A stretch of 64,000 bases of DNA from Saprospiraceae bacterium (GTDB taxonomy: Bacteria; Bacteroidota; Bacteroidia; Chitinophagales; Saprospiraceae). Positions 29,601 to 40,204 of the stretch are shown piece by piece. Under the pieces are notes generated by a model. It made no database searches. It was not told the origin of the DNA and saw nothing but the letters and a program-made list of their open reading frames with translations. The DNA lies in assembly GCA_958295895.1 (NCBI GenBank), contig CATQHI010000001.1:248001-312000 (forward strand). Reading direction: 5' to 3'. Made by a program: the position numbers and the translations under genes. Each line of letters starts with the position of its first letter. Within the stretch, counting starts at the first letter, position 1.

Positions 29601-30991
29601 TGTCGCGCTCCGGTGAGATCAAGATCGTAGACCCCGAAAATGGCAAGGTGTACGCTACGCAGCACATCCCCTACGGTGGTACCATCCACGTGAAGGACGG
29701 TCAGGACGTGAAAAAAGGCACGGTAATCGTAGAATGGGACCCCTACAACGCGGTGATCATCTCCGAATTCAAGGGGATAGCTCGCTTCAGCGATATCGAC
29801 GAAGGAGTGACCTTCCGTACCGAGCGTGACGATCAGACCGGCTTCGAGGAGAAGGTGGTCATCGAGACGCGCGATCGGAAGAAAATTCCGACCATCTCTA
29901 TCCTAAGTAAGGACGGCGAGGAACTGCGTAGCTACAACCTGCCCGTAGGTGCCTACATCAGCATCGAGGACGGCGCGGAGGTAGCCATCGGCGAGAAGAT
30001 CGTCAAAATCCCCCGGAAGCTGGGTAAGATCGCGGATATCACCGGTGGTCTGCCCCGGGTAACGGAACTCTTCGAGGCCCGTAACCCCAGCAACCCGGCC
30101 GTAGTCTCCGAAATCGACGGCGTAGTCACCTTCTCCAAGAAGATCAAGCGGGGTAACCGCGAGCTCATCGTGGAGGCCAAGGACGGTCAGAAGCGCAAGT
30201 ACCTGATCAACCTGAGCAAGCACATCCTGGTCCAGGATCAGGATTTCGTGCGGGCCGGTATGCCACTCTCCGATGGAGCCATTGCACCCCGCGATATTCT
30301 CGACATCAAAGGTCCCTTCGCCGTACAGACCCACCTGGTCAACGGTGTACAGGAGGTGTACCGTTCGCAGGGTATCACGATCAACAACAAGCACATCGAA
30401 GCCATCGTCCGTCAGATGATGCGCCGTGTGCAGATCGTGGACTCGGGTGATACTACCTTCCTAGAAGGAGAAGCCGCCGAGCGCTACGAGTTCTTCGAGC
30501 AGAACGACTGGATCTTTGACAAGAAGGTCATCACTGACGCCGGTGAGAGTGAGAAGCTCAAGGAAGGACAGATTGTGACCATGCGCCAGGTGCGCGAGGA
30601 GAACAGCTACCTGAAGCGGAATGACCTGAAGAGCGTAGCCTACCGTGACGCTCAGGCTGCTACCAGCTTTCCGCTGTTACAGGGTATCACGAAGTCAAGC
30701 CTTGGTACGCCGAGCTGGATCAGTGCCGCCTCGTTCCAGGAGACCACGAAGGTGCTTTCCACGGCCGCCATTGCCGCTAAGCGCGACTACCTGGAGGGCC
30801 TTAAGGAGAACGTCATCGTCGGTAAGCGGATCCCCGCCGGTACCGGTATGCGCAAGTACGACCGCCTGTTCGTCACCACGAAGGAGCAGCAGGAAGCCTG
30901 GGAGGCCCGTCAGGCCGCCTTCGCCGAGGAGGAAGCCGCCGCCCGCGCCGCCGAGGAAGCCGAACTGGCTAGTGAGGAGGCTGCGGAGTAG
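26636..30991 (+). CDS. rpoC: DNA-directed RNA polymerase subunit beta'
   Basis: 1451 residues from [11 protein letters not shown]. The first zinc site (CYCGKYKRI...CDRCGVEV, about residues 66-88), catalytic [10 protein letters not shown] (near 475), and the second zinc site ([13 protein letters not shown], near 897) are intact. The C-terminus has a low-complexity Ala/Glu tail ([21 protein letters not shown] in two parts), a feature often seen in Bacteroidota. The upstream ATG at 26582 lies inside the palindrome and is rejected. Confidence 0.99.
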   Translation: MAFRKSNNLQKQDFDAITISLSSPDDILERSYGEVLKPETINYRSYKPERDGLFCERIFGPVKDYECYCGKYKRIRYKGIVCDRCGVEVTEKKVRRERMGHIRLVVPVVHIWFFKSLPNKIAYLLGFSSKYLESIIYYERYVVINPGIRESEEIMHKTLITEEQYLDILETLPPENQQLEDGHPDKFVAKMGAEAIRDLLEGLKLDELSFQLRHQANTETSQQRKSEALKRLRVVEAFRDAQDNVTNKPEWTIIQYLPVVPPELRPLVPLDGGRFASSDLNDLYRRVIIRNNRLKRLLEIKAPEVILRNEKRMLQEAVDSLFDNSRKSNAVKAEGGRALKSLSDILKGKQGRFRQNLLGKRVDYSGRSVIVVGPTLKLHECGIPKGMAAELFKPFIIRKLIERGIVKTVKSAKKLVDRKEPVIWEILENILRGHPVLLNRAPTLHRLSIQAFQPKLIEGKAIQLHPLVCSAFNADFDGDQMAVHVPLSQAAILEAQVLMLSAHNMLNPQNGTPVTLPSQDMVLGLYYITKQRRSEGDMKVKGEGRKFYSPEEVMIAYNEGQLDLHAIIHCRVPVEDENGKLRMKLTETTTGRVMFNSAVPQGMPFVNVLLTKKNLKLVIADILERSNFATTATFLDKIKDMGFTWAFKGGLSFNLGDLITPSVKQDVLTQARTEVDEVMDNFNMGLITNNERYNQIIDKWTYADNQITNTLMQELATHKQGFNSVYMMLDSGARGSTQQIKQLCGLRGLMAKPKKSNDSGPAVIENPILSNFVDGLSVLEYFISTHGARKGLADTALKTADAGYLTRRLVDVAQDVVIMEDDCETLRGIDTSALKENDKVVESLASRIAGRYSLHEIVHPVTDEVIVKPDEYIDDRTAKYIEDEGIEEVTIRSVLTCEVKRGVCAKCYGKNLATGRKAEMGDAVGIIAAQSIGEPGTQLTLRTFHVGGIASVTRQESELVSKFNGKIQFDGVRVVTAENEMGDQQDVVLSRSGEIKIVDPENGKVYATQHIPYGGTIHVKDGQDVKKGTVIVEWDPYNAVIISEFKGIARFSDIDEGVTFRTERDDQTGFEEKVVIETRDRKKIPTISILSKDGEELRSYNLPVGAYISIEDGAEVAIGEKIVKIPRKLGKIADITGGLPRVTELFEARNPSNPAVVSEIDGVVTFSKKIKRGNRELIVEAKDGQKRKYLINLSKHILVQDQDFVRAGMPLSDGAIAPRDILDIKGPFAVQTHLVNGVQEVYRSQGITINNKHIEAIVRQMMRRVQIVDSGDTTFLEGEAAERYEFFEQNDWIFDKKVITDAGESEKLKEGQIVTMRQVREENSYLKRNDLKSVAYRDAQAATSFPLLQGITKSSLGTPSWISAASFQETTKVLSTAAIAAKRDYLEGLKENVIVGKRIPAGTGMRKYDRLFVTTKEQQEAWEARQAAFAEEEAAARAAEEAELASEEAAE

Positions 30992-31014
30992 CCTCGCGAC
31001 TAGGACTAATGATC

Positions 31015-31050
31015 AACGCCCCGTCGGAATTACTCCGGCGGGGCGTTTTT
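31015..31050 (+). terminator. Strong intrinsic terminator after rpoC
   Basis: AACGCCCCGTCGGA-ATTAC-TCCGGCGGGGCGTT followed by T's (T5 in total). Stem of 14 bases with one mismatch; ends the rpoBC operon. Confidence 0.93.
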
Positions 31051-31185
31051 AGTTTTCCTCGGTTTCTTCCGCCGAAGGAGGAAGTAGCTCATCTACCGCT
31101 ATCGATCCGTTACTCCTGGATATCGGGGCGATCGCATATTCCCGGCACCTGCACTACTTTGTGTAGTAAACCGAAGCTGGACTCT

Positions 31186-34100
31186 ATGCGCTACCTCTTC
31201 CTCACGCTCCTGTGTATCACCCTAACGGCCCCCACCACGGCACAACGAAGCGCCGATAGCTCCGCACTGGCCGCCTATTTCGCCCCTCTAAAGTACCGCA
31301 ACATTGGCCCCTTCCGCGGCGGCCGCTCCGTAACGGCTACGGGTGTAGTAGGCGATCCGCTCACTTATTACATGGGTACCACCGGCGGCGGGGTCTGGAA
31401 AACTAGCGACGCCGGGCAACACTGGGAAAATGTCTCCGATGGCTTCTTCAATACAGGCTCCGTAGGGGCGGTAGCCGTGTCGAAGAGCAACCCGCAGGTG
31501 GTGTACGTAGGAATGGGGGAGCACGCTCCCCGCGGCGTCATGACCTCCCACGGCGACGGGGTATACAAATCGACCGACGGTGGAAAGACCTGGACCCACC
31601 TTGGGCTGAAGGAGACCCAGCACATCTCCCGCATCGTCATCCACCCCGATGACCCGGACGTGGTCTACGTAGCCGCCCAGGGCCAGCTCTACGGACCCAA
31701 CGAGGAACGCGGCGTGTACCGCAGCACCGACGGCGGCCAGACCTGGGAGCGCACGCTGTACGTCAATGATCTCACAGGAGCTTCCGAGCTCTCTATGGAT
31801 CTCTCCAACCCCCAGGTGCTCTACGCCGCCATGTGGCACCACCAGCGCCTGCCCTGGCAGGTGGTTAGCGGCGGGCCGGGCTCGGGGCTCTATAAATCTA
31901 CCGACGCCGGCAAGACCTGGACCGAACTCACCGAAGGCCTACCGGAAGAAAAAGGCAAGCTAGCCATCAGCGTCAGCCAGTCTAATCCGAACAAGGTATA
32001 CGCCCTCATCGAAAGTGACTCACAGGAGGAAAAGGGCGGACTGTTTGTAAGCGGGGACGCAGGTGCAAACTGGTCGCGCGTGAGTAAGGATCACCGGCTG
32101 GTGCAACGGGCTTGGTACTACCTCGAGGTCTTTGCTGACCCGACGAATGAAAACGTGGTGTACGTACTCAGCGCCTCCCCCCTGCGCTCCATCGACGGCG
32201 GCCAGACCTGGGAGACCCTCGACGGTAGCCACGGCGACTACCACGACCTGTGGATCAACCCCGCCAATCCCCGCAACCTCTGTATCGCTAACGACGGCGG
32301 GGCAGCCATCAGTTTCAACTACGGAGACACCTGGTCTACTCAGGATAATATGCCTACCGGGCAGTTCTACCGCATCAACGTCGATAACCAGTATCCCTAT
32401 CGCATTTACGCGGGGCAGCAGGATAATAGCTCGGTTTCCATTGCTAATCAATCACTAGGTAGCGGCGGTATTTCGATGTCCGACTGGACGGCCTCGGCCG
32501 GGGGCGAGAGTGCCTTTCTGGCCTTCGACCCCGACGCCCCTCGCTACGTACTGGGCGGAAGCTATCTAGGTACCATCGAGATCCTCGACAATGTGTCCAA
32601 GGCCAGCACCAACATCATGGCTGCCCCCATCCAGTACCTCGGCCGGGCGGCAAGTGACATGAAGTACCGCTTCAACTGGAATGCGCCCATTATCCGCTCA
32701 CGGCACGAACCGGATACGTATTACCACGCCAGCCAGCACCTGCTGCGCACTCGCGACCGCGGCCAGACCTGGGAGGAAGCTTCCCCCGATCTCACCCGCA
32801 ACCAGAAGGACAAGCAGCTAAAGGGCGGCGGACCGTACACCGTCGAGGCCGTCGGCGCCGAGAACTACGGTACGATCACCTACGTCACCGATTCGCCCCA
32901 CGAGGCCGGTGTGATCTGGGTAGCTACCGACGATGGCTACGTGCAACTGACCCGTGACGGCGGTGAGACCTGGACCAACGTGACGCCAAAGGGATTAGAA
33001 GAGTGCCTGGTGAACGCGATCGACGTCTCGCCTCACGCTGCCGGTACCGCCTACATCGCTACTACCCGCTATAAGTTTAATGACCACACCCCCCGGCTAC
33101 TCAAAACGGAGGACTACGGGGCTAGCTGGACGGACATTACCGGCGATCTTCCCTACGGCGCCTACACCCGCGTAGTACGCGAAGATACCGAGCGTGCCGG
33201 TCTACTCTTCGCTGGTACGGAGGGTGGCGTATACATCTCTTACAATGACGGTAAGGAATGGCAGAAATTCAATCTAAACCTGCCCATCACTCCGATAACC
33301 GACCTGATGGTCGCCCACGACGATCTAATTGTCGCCACCTCCGGGCGCGCCTTCTGGGTACTGGATGACCTGGAGCTATTGCGCCAGTACGAAGAGCAAC
33401 CCAGTACGCTGGCCCTCTATCAGCCCGCTGAGGCCACCATCAGCAACAGTTCTAGTAGTCTGGACGGCAACGACGCTAACGGGACGGATACGCAGGAGGG
33501 CGTCAATCCGGCTTCCGGGGTCGTATTTTATTACCACCTTCCGCAAGCAGCCGACTCTACGGAGGTCACGTTGACCATAGAAGACCAGAACGGCAATATC
33601 ATCCGTACCCTCAGCAGCAAGCCGGAGCCCGTCGAACAGTTTCCGGGGGGGCCACCAAAACCGGTTGAGTTAGCCACGAATGCGGGGCTCAACCGGCAGG
33701 TGTGGGATATGCGCTATACGACGCTCACCGCGGCGCCGACGGCCTACATCGAGGGCAGTTTCCGGGGCCACAGGGTGGTGCCGGGTACCTATCTGGCTAC
33801 TCTGCGGGTCGGGGAACAAGTAGATACTACACAGGTGCGGATTGCCCCCAATCCGCTGTACGACATCTCAGCAGCTGACTATGCTGCCTACGCTAGCTTC
33901 ATGGAAGAAGCAGCCGGCACACTCAACGAGATGCACACTCTGGTCAACGATGCCGGTGAGGTGCGGGAGCAACTTGCGGGGCTGATCAAACGGCTTGAGA
34001 CTGCGGAGCAGCCCGCGCTGAAGGAAGAAGCGGAAGGCTTGCTACAGGACCTTACCGCCTGGGACGAAGAAATGGTGCAGCGCAAGTCGCAGGCGTATGA

Positions 34101-34350
34101 CGACGTAGAGAATTTTGAAAACAAGTTCACGGCCAACTACCTCTTCGTGATCAATCACGCGGAGGCTAGTCTGCCCCGCGTAAACACGCCCACACGAGAA
34201 CGACTTACAGAACTCAATGCGGAGTGGAAGGAGCGTAAAGTAGTGATTGACGATTTGCTGCGCACCCGCGTCCCCGCCCTGAACCAGCGCCTGTATGCAG
34301 CCGGTATTGGTGCACTCTGGAGTGCGCGGGAGTATCGGGTAAAGCGGTAG
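31186..34350 (+). CDS. Large secreted BNR/VPS10-type beta-propeller protein
   Basis: 1054 residues with a signal peptide ([20 protein letters not shown]). Residues about 25-800 contain many BNR/sortilin-type repeats (SxDGGx[38 protein letters not shown]), typical of VPS10-domain or glycosyl-hydrolase-labelled exported proteins in Bacteroidota. The C-terminal part has an Ig-like domain ([18 protein letters not shown]) and a helical tail. No catalytic residues can be assigned. A TACTTTG -7 box at 31155-31161 puts the transcript start about 18 bases before the ATG at 31186. One repeat (SGDAGANWS, near 32051) is encoded by a sequence identical to the dispersed GC-rich box. Confidence 0.85.
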   Translation: MRYLFLTLLCITLTAPTTAQRSADSSALAAYFAPLKYRNIGPFRGGRSVTATGVVGDPLTYYMGTTGGGVWKTSDAGQHWENVSDGFFNTGSVGAVAVSKSNPQVVYVGMGEHAPRGVMTSHGDGVYKSTDGGKTWTHLGLKETQHISRIVIHPDDPDVVYVAAQGQLYGPNEERGVYRSTDGGQTWERTLYVNDLTGASELSMDLSNPQVLYAAMWHHQRLPWQVVSGGPGSGLYKSTDAGKTWTELTEGLPEEKGKLAISVSQSNPNKVYALIESDSQEEKGGLFVSGDAGANWSRVSKDHRLVQRAWYYLEVFADPTNENVVYVLSASPLRSIDGGQTWETLDGSHGDYHDLWINPANPRNLCIANDGGAAISFNYGDTWSTQDNMPTGQFYRINVDNQYPYRIYAGQQDNSSVSIANQSLGSGGISMSDWTASAGGESAFLAFDPDAPRYVLGGSYLGTIEILDNVSKASTNIMAAPIQYLGRAASDMKYRFNWNAPIIRSRHEPDTYYHASQHLLRTRDRGQTWEEASPDLTRNQKDKQLKGGGPYTVEAVGAENYGTITYVTDSPHEAGVIWVATDDGYVQLTRDGGETWTNVTPKGLEECLVNAIDVSPHAAGTAYIATTRYKFNDHTPRLLKTEDYGASWTDITGDLPYGAYTRVVREDTERAGLLFAGTEGGVYISYNDGKEWQKFNLNLPITPITDLMVAHDDLIVATSGRAFWVLDDLELLRQYEEQPSTLALYQPAEATISNSSSSLDGNDANGTDTQEGVNPASGVVFYYHLPQAADSTEVTLTIEDQNGNIIRTLSSKPEPVEQFPGGPPKPVELATNAGLNRQVWDMRYTTLTAAPTAYIEGSFRGHRVVPGTYLATLRVGEQVDTTQVRIAPNPLYDISAADYAAYASFMEEAAGTLNEMHTLVNDAGEVREQLAGLIKRLETAEQPALKEEAEGLLQDLTAWDEEMVQRKSQAYDDVENFENKFTANYLFVINHAEASLPRVNTPTRERLTELNAEWKERKVVIDDLLRTRVPALNQRLYAAGIGALWSAREYRVKR

Positions 34351-34354
34351 AAAT

Positions 34355-34370
34355 AGCGGAGCCGGTGCAA
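34355..34370 (-). repeat. Degenerate copy of the dispersed GC-rich box
   Basis: Minus strand reads TTGCACCGGCTCCGC, a shortened version of the box, just after the stop of the propeller gene. The remaining 180 bases to ffh show no gene or clear terminator. Confidence 0.35.
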
Positions 34371-34547
34371 CATCCCCGATAAAGCAAAAACTAAGGGACG
34401 CGCACCGACACTGAGAGAGACACTATGAACAAACACAACGCTACCTGCGGAAAAGCGCGGGTAGTCGGATTCCAATTCAAATATGAACTGCTAATAAAAC
34501 TACATGTTGGACGGTTTAGTATGTGGAAAGTCACTTTCGTGGCAAAT

Positions 34548-35885
34548 TTATCGTTTGCCGGCCTTGAAATTACCCGCCATCTGGGCCATCATGGGGTTGT
34601 TGCTGAGCTTGTGCATCATCTTGCGCATCTGGTCGAACTGCTTGATGAAGCGGTTGACATCGTCCATGCTCTGCCCACAGCCCAGAGCGATACGCTTCTT
34701 CCGGCTCATGTTGAGTAGGGTGGGTTCGGCGCGCTCACCCGGCGTCATGCTGTAGATGATGGCCTCTACCTTAGCGAAGGCCGAGTCGTCGATGTCGATG
34801 TTTTTCATCGCTTTCGACATGCCGGGGATCATATTGAGCAGGCTCTTCATGTCACCCATGCGCTTGAGCTGGGCAAGCTGGCTGAGGAAGTCGTTGAAGT
34901 CGAACTTGTTCTTCTTGATTTTCTTCTCGAGCCGCTTGGCCTCCTCCTCGTCGAACTGGTCCTGCGCCCGCTCCACGAAGCTGATGATGTCGCCCATGCC
35001 CAGGATGCGCTGGGCCATCCGGTCGGGATAGAATACATCGAGCGCGTCCATCTTCTCGCCGGTGCTGACGAACTTGATGGGCTTGCCTACGGTGTACTTG
35101 ACCGATAGGGCCGCACCGCCACGGGTATCACCGTCGAGTTTGGTGAGTACCACGCCGTCGTAGTTGATGCGCTCGTTGAAGGCCTTGGCGGTGTTGACCG
35201 CGTCCTGACCGGTCATGGAGTCGACCACGAAAAGGGTCTCGTTGGGGGAGATCGCCTCGCGTACGTCGCTGATCTCCTGCATCATCCGTTCGTCGACTGA
35301 CAAGCGGCCGGCGGTATCGACGATCACTACGTCAAACTTGTTCTGCTGGGCGTAGTCAATGGCCTTGAGCGCGATGTCGACCGGATTTTTGTTTTCCGGT
35401 TCTTTGTAGATTTCTGCACCTACCTGTCCGGCCAGTACGGTCAGCTGGTCGATGGCCGCCGGGCGGTACACGTCGCCGGCCGTCAGTAGCACCTTCATGT
35501 TGCGCTTCTCCTTCAGGTACTTGGCGAGCTTACCGCTGAAGGTGGTCTTACCCGACCCCTGTAGTCCGGCGATAAGTACTACGGCAGGATTACCCTTTAC
35601 ATTGACACCCACGCTCTGACCGCCCATCAGATCGGTCAGCTCGTCCTGCACGATCTTGACCATCAGTTGGCCGGGCTTGACGGCCTTGAGTACGTTCTCC
35701 GTACCCAGCGCCTTAGCCTTCACCTTGTCGGTAAATTCCTTGGCGATCTTATAGTTGACGTCAGCTGCGACCAGGGCCCGGCGTATCTCCTTGAGGCTGG
35801 TGGCTACGTTGATCTCCGTGATCTTGTTATCTCCGGTCAGGGACTTAAAGGCTCCTTCGAGGCGGTCGCTTAGGTTGTCAAACAT
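34548..35885 (-). CDS. ffh: Signal recognition particle GTPase Ffh
   Basis: 445 residues from MFDNLSDRLEG. NG domain motifs: GLQGSGKTTFSGKLA, DTAGRLSVDERMM, TKLDGDTRGGAALS; C-terminal M domain (LLNMIPGMSKAM, SRKKRIALGCGQSMDDVN). Binds 4.5S RNA and signal sequences and targets membrane proteins to FtsY/SecYEG. A TATCTTCG element upstream may be its -7 box. No 4.5S RNA gene is seen nearby. Confidence 0.97.
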   Translation of the reverse strand: MFDNLSDRLEGAFKSLTGDNKITEINVATSLKEIRRALVAADVNYKIAKEFTDKVKAKALGTENVLKAVKPGQLMVKIVQDELTDLMGGQSVGVNVKGNPAVVLIAGLQGSGKTTFSGKLAKYLKEKRNMKVLLTAGDVYRPAAIDQLTVLAGQVGAEIYKEPENKNPVDIALKAIDYAQQNKFDVVIVDTAGRLSVDERMMQEISDVREAISPNETLFVVDSMTGQDAVNTAKAFNERINYDGVVLTKLDGDTRGGAALSVKYTVGKPIKFVSTGEKMDALDVFYPDRMAQRILGMGDIISFVERAQDQFDEEEAKRLEKKIKKNKFDFNDFLSQLAQLKRMGDMKSLLNMIPGMSKAMKNIDIDDSAFAKVEAIIYSMTPGERAEPTLLNMSRKKRIALGCGQSMDDVNRFIKQFDQMRKMMHKLSNNPMMAQMAGNFKAGKR

Positions 35886-35918
35886 GGTTGGGGGCAATTT
35901 GGCGGGCGAAGATACGAA

Positions 35919-37019
35919 CTACCCCCGAAGCTCCTCCCACCACCGCTCCCGGTACGTTCCCGCTTCCGATACCGCGAAGCGCTGCCCGATGAGCGGACTC
36001 AGCACGCGTTCCGTCTGATCCGCCGCCTCGATACGGGCGATGGGATCGTACCAGGCGTGGTCCGATAGACTGAAGCCACCCCAGTGGATGGGTAGGAGCC
36101 ACTTGCCCCCGAGATCGGCGTGGGCGCGCAGGGCTTCCTCCGGCTGCATGTGTACGTTCTTCCAGCGCTTGTGGTACTGGCCGGAGTCGAGCATGGTGAG
36201 GTCGAAGGGACCGAGGCGCTCACCAATCATGGGGTAGTGGCGGCCGTAGCCGCTGTCGCCCCCAAAAAAGATGCGGTGGTGGGGAGTCTGGATGACGTAA
36301 CCGCACCACAGCGACTTATTGCGCGTTGACGGGCTGCGACCGCTGAAGTGGCGCGCTGGGGTAGCGGTGTAGGTGATGCCACCGATGGTGGTCGACTGCC
36401 ACCAGTCGAGTTCCGTGATGGATGCATCGGGGATGTCCCAGGCGCGCAGGTGAGCACCCAGTCCGAGGGGGACCAGGTAGGCCTTCGTGCGGTTTTTGAG
36501 CGCCATCAGCGTATCGTAGTCCAGATGATCGTAGTGATCGTGACTGAAGACCATGAGGTCGATGGTACCGATGTCCTCTAGCGGGTGGTAATCTTTGTAC
36601 GGAAAGCGGTGGCCGAGAAAGGGCACGGGGGCCACCCACTCGCCGAGCATGGGGTCGATAAGGACGGTCTGACCGCCGGTTTCCAGCCGCAGGGCGGAGT
36701 GGCCGTACCAGGTGAGGTAGTCCTCAGCGGGGTCGATTTGGGAAAGGGAGTCCGCCACAGCGACTGGTAAAGGGGCGGCGGGCTGGGTTTGCTTTGCTTT
36801 GATGTAGCCTACTAGGTCACCCATGAGGCTGCGCAGGTCTTCGTGTAGGGGTGTTTTGTCCAGGTTACGGAACTGCCCCATCTTCCAGGCGGCGGTACCC
36901 TGGTAGTCGCGCTGTTTCATTTGCCGCAGGCTGGCTCCGAACTGGGGGTCGTTGCGCAGTTTGCGGGCTACGTAGCCTACGGGGAGGAGTGCGAGTCCGA
37001 CTAGCCAGTGGGGTTTCAT
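35919..37019 (-). CDS. MBL-fold metallo-hydrolase (UlaG / NAPE-PLD-like)
   Basis: 366 residues, beginning with a hydrophobic N-terminus (WLVGLALLPVGYVARKL), which suggests membrane association. The metallo-beta-lactamase motif SHDHYDHLDYDT and later GGDSGYGRHY, and PIHWGGFSL give the metal ligands. The DPMLGEWVAPVPFLG and HVHMQPEE-like context resembles NAPE-hydrolysing phospholipase D homologues. Substrate unknown; possibly a lipid. It precedes ffh on the same strand by 33 bases. Confidence 0.83.
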   Translation of the reverse strand: MKPHWLVGLALLPVGYVARKLRNDPQFGASLRQMKQRDYQGTAAWKMGQFRNLDKTPLHEDLRSLMGDLVGYIKAKQTQPAAPLPVAVADSLSQIDPAEDYLTWYGHSALRLETGGQTVLIDPMLGEWVAPVPFLGHRFPYKDYHPLEDIGTIDLMVFSHDHYDHLDYDTLMALKNRTKAYLVPLGLGAHLRAWDIPDASITELDWWQSTTIGGITYTATPARHFSGRSPSTRNKSLWCGYVIQTPHHRIFFGGDSGYGRHYPMIGERLGPFDLTMLDSGQYHKRWKNVHMQPEEALRAHADLGGKWLLPIHWGGFSLSDHAWYDPIARIEAADQTERVLSPLIGQRFAVSEAGTYRERWWEELRG

Positions 37020-37035
37020 GGTACGCTTATATTGT

Positions 37036-37168
37036 TTGCGCGCTGCGCGCGGGTTTGTTTACCACGGATTTAATCACGGATTATGTAACACTACAGTACC
37101 GAGGGTGCTGCAAATTCGTGATCAATCCGTGACTCATCCGTGGTGAAAAACTAGCGCCGCAGGCGCAC
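37036..37168. repeat. Composite intergenic palindromic element (copy 2)
   Basis: Arms at 37061-37083 (ACCACGGATTTAATCACGGA..) and 37124-37144 (..CCGTGACTCATCCGTGGT) are reverse complements with a few mismatches, and each arm is a tandem of two CACGGAT units. Outside them lie GC-rich mini-palindromes (GCGCGCTGCGCGC on the left; TAGCGCCGCAGGCGCAC on the right). The right end matches the left end of the element at 12144-12286 in inverted sense. It fills the gap between the symporter stop and the metallo-hydrolase start. Confidence 0.72.
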
Positions 37169-37169
37169 T

Positions 37170-38899
37170 TTATTCGGTAGTAGATGAGTCGAGGAGTACA
37201 TCTCCATCGGAGCCGGAGCCCTGTAGGGTAACGGCCACCGCCACCGTTATCACACAACCGATCAAATTTAACCAGAGGTACGCCAGATCGATAATATCTA
37301 GCCAGCTACACACGAAGGTAGCCACCACGAAGGCCTCTCCCACGATTGCTGCCCGGAAGACCGCCTGTCCACCCACCCGCTTAAAGAAGAAGGCCACCAC
37401 GAATACCCCCAGAATCACACCGTAAAACAGCGAGCCGATGATATTCACGGCCTGGATCAGATTGTCGAACAGATTAGCTACCGCAGCAAAGCTCAGCGCC
37501 ACGATGCCCCAGCCAATGGTCAGTGCCTTGCTGGCCGTGAAGTAGTGCTGATCCGTGCGGTCGGGCACCAACGAGCGTTTGTAGATGTCGATGACGCTGG
37601 TGGTAGCCAGTGCGTTGAGCTCGGAGCTGGTACTGGACATTGCAGCCGAAAAGATCACTGCTAATAAAAGGCCCACGAGACCCACTGGCATATAACTGGT
37701 GATGAATGTGATGAAGACGTAGTCGCGATCCTCGGTAATGAGGTCTGGATCATAGCGGCCGATAAGCGTGTCTACGGCCGCAGCTACCTGCTTGCGTTCG
37801 TCTAGGGTAGCCTCTACTTCGGTTCGCGCACCAGCTATGCTAGCCTCGTCCTCCGTGCGCAGGGCCTCCACCATGCGGGCGGTAGCTACCTCGTTGCGGT
37901 CGCTGATCTCGGCGTAGTCCGTTTCGAGCTGGGCCAGCTCTCCGGCATACTCCGAATTGCGAAGCTTTTCCAGGTTGGAGGAGTTGAAGTGAACCGGTGG
38001 TGGCTGAAAGAGAAAGAAGACAAATACCAGGATACCTACCACCAGCACCAGGAACTGCATGGGTACCTTGAAAATACCGTTAAACAGAAGCCCCAGCCGG
38101 CTCTCGCTCAGACTCTTGCCCGACAGGTAGCGCTGCACCTGCGACTGGTCAGTACCGAAGTAGGATAGAAATAGGAACGTACCCCCCAGTAGCGCCGACC
38201 AGATGTTGTAGCGGTCGTTGAGGTCGAACTCCAGGTCCACCACCTTTAGCTTACCCAGATGTCCGGCCACCCCGATCGCATCGCTAAACCCCACCCCCTC
38301 GGGGAGCTTCATCACCACCACCACGCCGGCGGCAAACATACCCAGTAGGATTACGATCATCTGCTGCTTCTGGGTCACCGACACGGCCTTTGTACCGCCC
38401 ACTACGGTGTAAAAGATTACTACCACGCCGATGATTAGTATCGTAAGACTTAGTGACCAGCCTAAAATAGTGGACAGAATAATGGCCGGTGCGTAGATCG
38501 TAATTCCCGCCGCCAGCCCCCGTTGGATCAGAAACAGGATGGCCGTCAGCGTACGCACCCGCAGATCAAAACGACCCTCCAGGTACTCATAGCCGTGTAC
38601 ACCTGGAGCCGGTAGTAAATGGGTAGCACGAACACGCACAGGATCACCATCGCGATCGGCAGTCCGAAGTAGAACTGCGCAAAGCCCAGCCCGTCGTTGT
38701 AAGCTTGCCCCGGTGTACTCAAGAATGTAATAGCACTGGCCTGGGTGGCCATCACACTTAGCCCGATTGTCCACCACTTCAGGTCGCGGTCGCCCAGCAG
38801 GTAGCTCTTGATGTTATCGACCTGGCGGGTCTGGTAGACGCCGTAGCCTACGATGGCGGTGAGCGTACCCGTCATTACGATCCAGTCGAGTAGACTCAT
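37170..38899 (-). CDS. Sodium:solute symporter (SSS family), single-base frameshift near 38592
   Basis: Two overlapping reading frames together make a normal 576-residue SSS transporter. The first part (MSLLDWIVMTGTLTAIVGYG to YYRLQVYTA) carries the first three spans; the second continues YEYLEGRFDLRVRTLTAILFL to the C-terminus. One extra base at GGCTATGAG (GGCC expected) restores the frame. Family members use Na+ to import sugars, amino acids or organic acids; substrate unknown. Between about residues 270 and 340 an acidic helical insertion is present. It follows a small membrane protein gene by 12 bases. The lesion is either a sequencing error or real inactivation. Confidence 0.8.
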
Positions 38900-38911
38900 G
38901 CAGTAGCTGGA

Positions 38912-39067
38912 TTAGACGGTGTAGGCACGCGAGATGAGGTAAAAGGCGATGAGCAGACAAAGGTGTAGCACTAGCACCACGAGGTACATATTACGCCAGC
39001 TACCGAGGATGGGGGGTTCGTCCTGGTCCTGGTCGTCGTCGGTAGTAGTGGAGTCCGGTACGATCAT
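38912..39067 (-). CDS. Small single-span membrane protein upstream of the symporter
   Basis: 51 residues: an acidic N-terminus (TTTDDDQDQDEPPILGSW), then one hydrophobic helix (MYLVVLVLHLCLLIAFYLIS). Small membrane proteins directly before SSS genes are common in Bacteroidota and may be accessory subunits; no function is established here. Twelve bases separate it from the symporter ATG, which suggests co-translation. Confidence 0.65.
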   Translation of the reverse strand: MIVPDSTTTDDDQDQDEPPILGSWRNMYLVVLVLHLCLLIAFYLISRAYTV

Positions 39068-39177
39068 GCCGCTAAGGTAGGTGACCGCACCCCCACACTC
39101 CGGCTCGGAGCTCGTAAAAATCGACTAGGATCGCGGTCTGCAAGCAACCAAGGTACGGGTGGGGTGTATTTTGCGTC

Positions 39178-39888
39178 GTGCCTCCTGCCCTGACTATTCT
39201 ATACGTACTCCTCGGCGTGGTCCTCCCCGCCGTGCTTTTCCTCAACGCGCGCCGCGGGGGCAAACGCGCGACCACTATTCACTGGACCCCCGCCCTGAAG
39301 GTGCGCATGTACTACGCCAACGGCATCCTGCTGCTCGGTCTGGCCGTCCTCACCCTTGCCGTATGGCACTTTGCCGGTCGGCCCTTCACTGATCTCGGCC
39401 TCGGCTGGGGCAGGACGCCCTACGATCCACTGGCCATTGGTATCATTTTTGCCTTTTTAGCCCTGTACGGCGTGGATCTTTTCGCCGAGGCCGGCTCGCC
39501 GGAGCGGCAGCGGCAGACGCGCGAGAGGTTCAGTGAGCTCGGCTTTTTACCCACGACCGGTACCCAGTACCTGCACTTTTTATTTCTCTGCGCCTGCGCC
39601 GGGGTGGGGGAGGAGATCGTCTACCGTGGCTTTCTCATCACCTACTCCGCCGAGCTCTTCGGTGACATCGGCTGGGGGGTAGTCGGAACCCTCGTTCTAC
39701 CGGCCGTTTCCTTTGGCTTGGCCCACATCTACCAGGGCTTCCACGCGGTGGTTAAGATCGTAGCCATGGCCCTACTCTTCGGTTTTTTCTTCTTCCGCAC
39801 GGGCAGTCTCTGGCCGCTCATTCTACTCCATACGGCGATCGATGCGGTGGGCGGGCTGCTGAGCTGGTACCTGGAGGAGCACGACTAG
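39178..39888 (+). CDS. CPBP-family intramembrane glutamic protease
   Basis: 236 residues, start GTG. Multi-span membrane protein with the CPBP (Abi, Rce1-like) motifs EEIVYRGFLI, FGLAHIYQG and LHTAIDAVGG. Members cleave membrane or prenylated proteins or act in bacteriocin self-immunity; target unknown. A TATTTTG -7-like box ends about three bases before the GTG, so the mRNA may be leaderless or start at a later codon. Confidence 0.82.
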   Translation: MPPALTILYVLLGVVLPAVLFLNARRGGKRATTIHWTPALKVRMYYANGILLLGLAVLTLAVWHFAGRPFTDLGLGWGRTPYDPLAIGIIFAFLALYGVDLFAEAGSPERQRQTRERFSELGFLPTTGTQYLHFLFLCACAGVGEEIVYRGFLITYSAELFGDIGWGVVGTLVLPAVSFGLAHIYQGFHAVVKIVAMALLFGFFFFRTGSLWPLILLHTAIDAVGGLLSWYLEEHD

Positions 39889-39919
39889 GGAGCTGCGTCA
39901 TCTGGGGTACGCGTAATCA

Positions 39920-39929
39920 GGGGGGGGGG
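39920..39929. repeat. G10 homopolymer in the gap before tRNA-Arg
   Basis: Ten consecutive G residues, the longest G run noticed in the window, in a 156-base gap that otherwise carries the tRNA-Arg promoter. Such runs are prone to slippage and sequencing error. Confidence 0.6.
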
Positions 39930-39990
39930 CCTAATTTAAGCTAAATGTAAGCCAGGTGCAGGGCTAGTGGGAAAAATACCCTGTAGACCC

Positions 39991-40021
39991 TTGCGCTTTT
40001 TAAAAAGTCAACGTACCTTTG
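39991..40021 (+). promoter_or_regulatory. Canonical promoter of tRNA-Arg and rpmB-rpmG
   Basis: TTG (39991-39993), 20 bases, TACCTTTG (40014-40021): exact Bacteroidota consensus. The transcript would start about 40028, before tRNA-Arg. Confidence 0.75.
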
Positions 40022-40044
40022 CGGTCGCTTCGCACGAAGTGTAG

Positions 40045-40118
40045 GGCTGCGTAGCTCAACTGGATAGAGCACTTGACTACGAATCAAGAGGTTTCAGGTT
40101 CGAATCCTGACGCGGTCA
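40045..40118 (+). tRNA. tRNA-Arg (ACG)
   Basis: 74 bases. Acceptor GGCTGCG/CGCGGTC (two G-T pairs), anticodon loop CTACGAA (ACG, presumably edited to ICG), T-arm CAGGTTCGAATCCTG. Confidence 0.95.
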
Positions 40119-40204
40119 CTTTTCCTCTTTAAGCAGGCTGCGGTCTGCTTTTTTTTTCCGACACCGGAAACGGTGACGTCACGTGTTAGCAACGTTCCTT
40201 CGCT

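Noticed and set aside
28460-29689. A 409-codon open frame antisense to rpoC
   Set aside because: It lies entirely opposite the beta' gene; long antisense frames are expected in GC-rich highly expressed genes. No domain was recognised in it.
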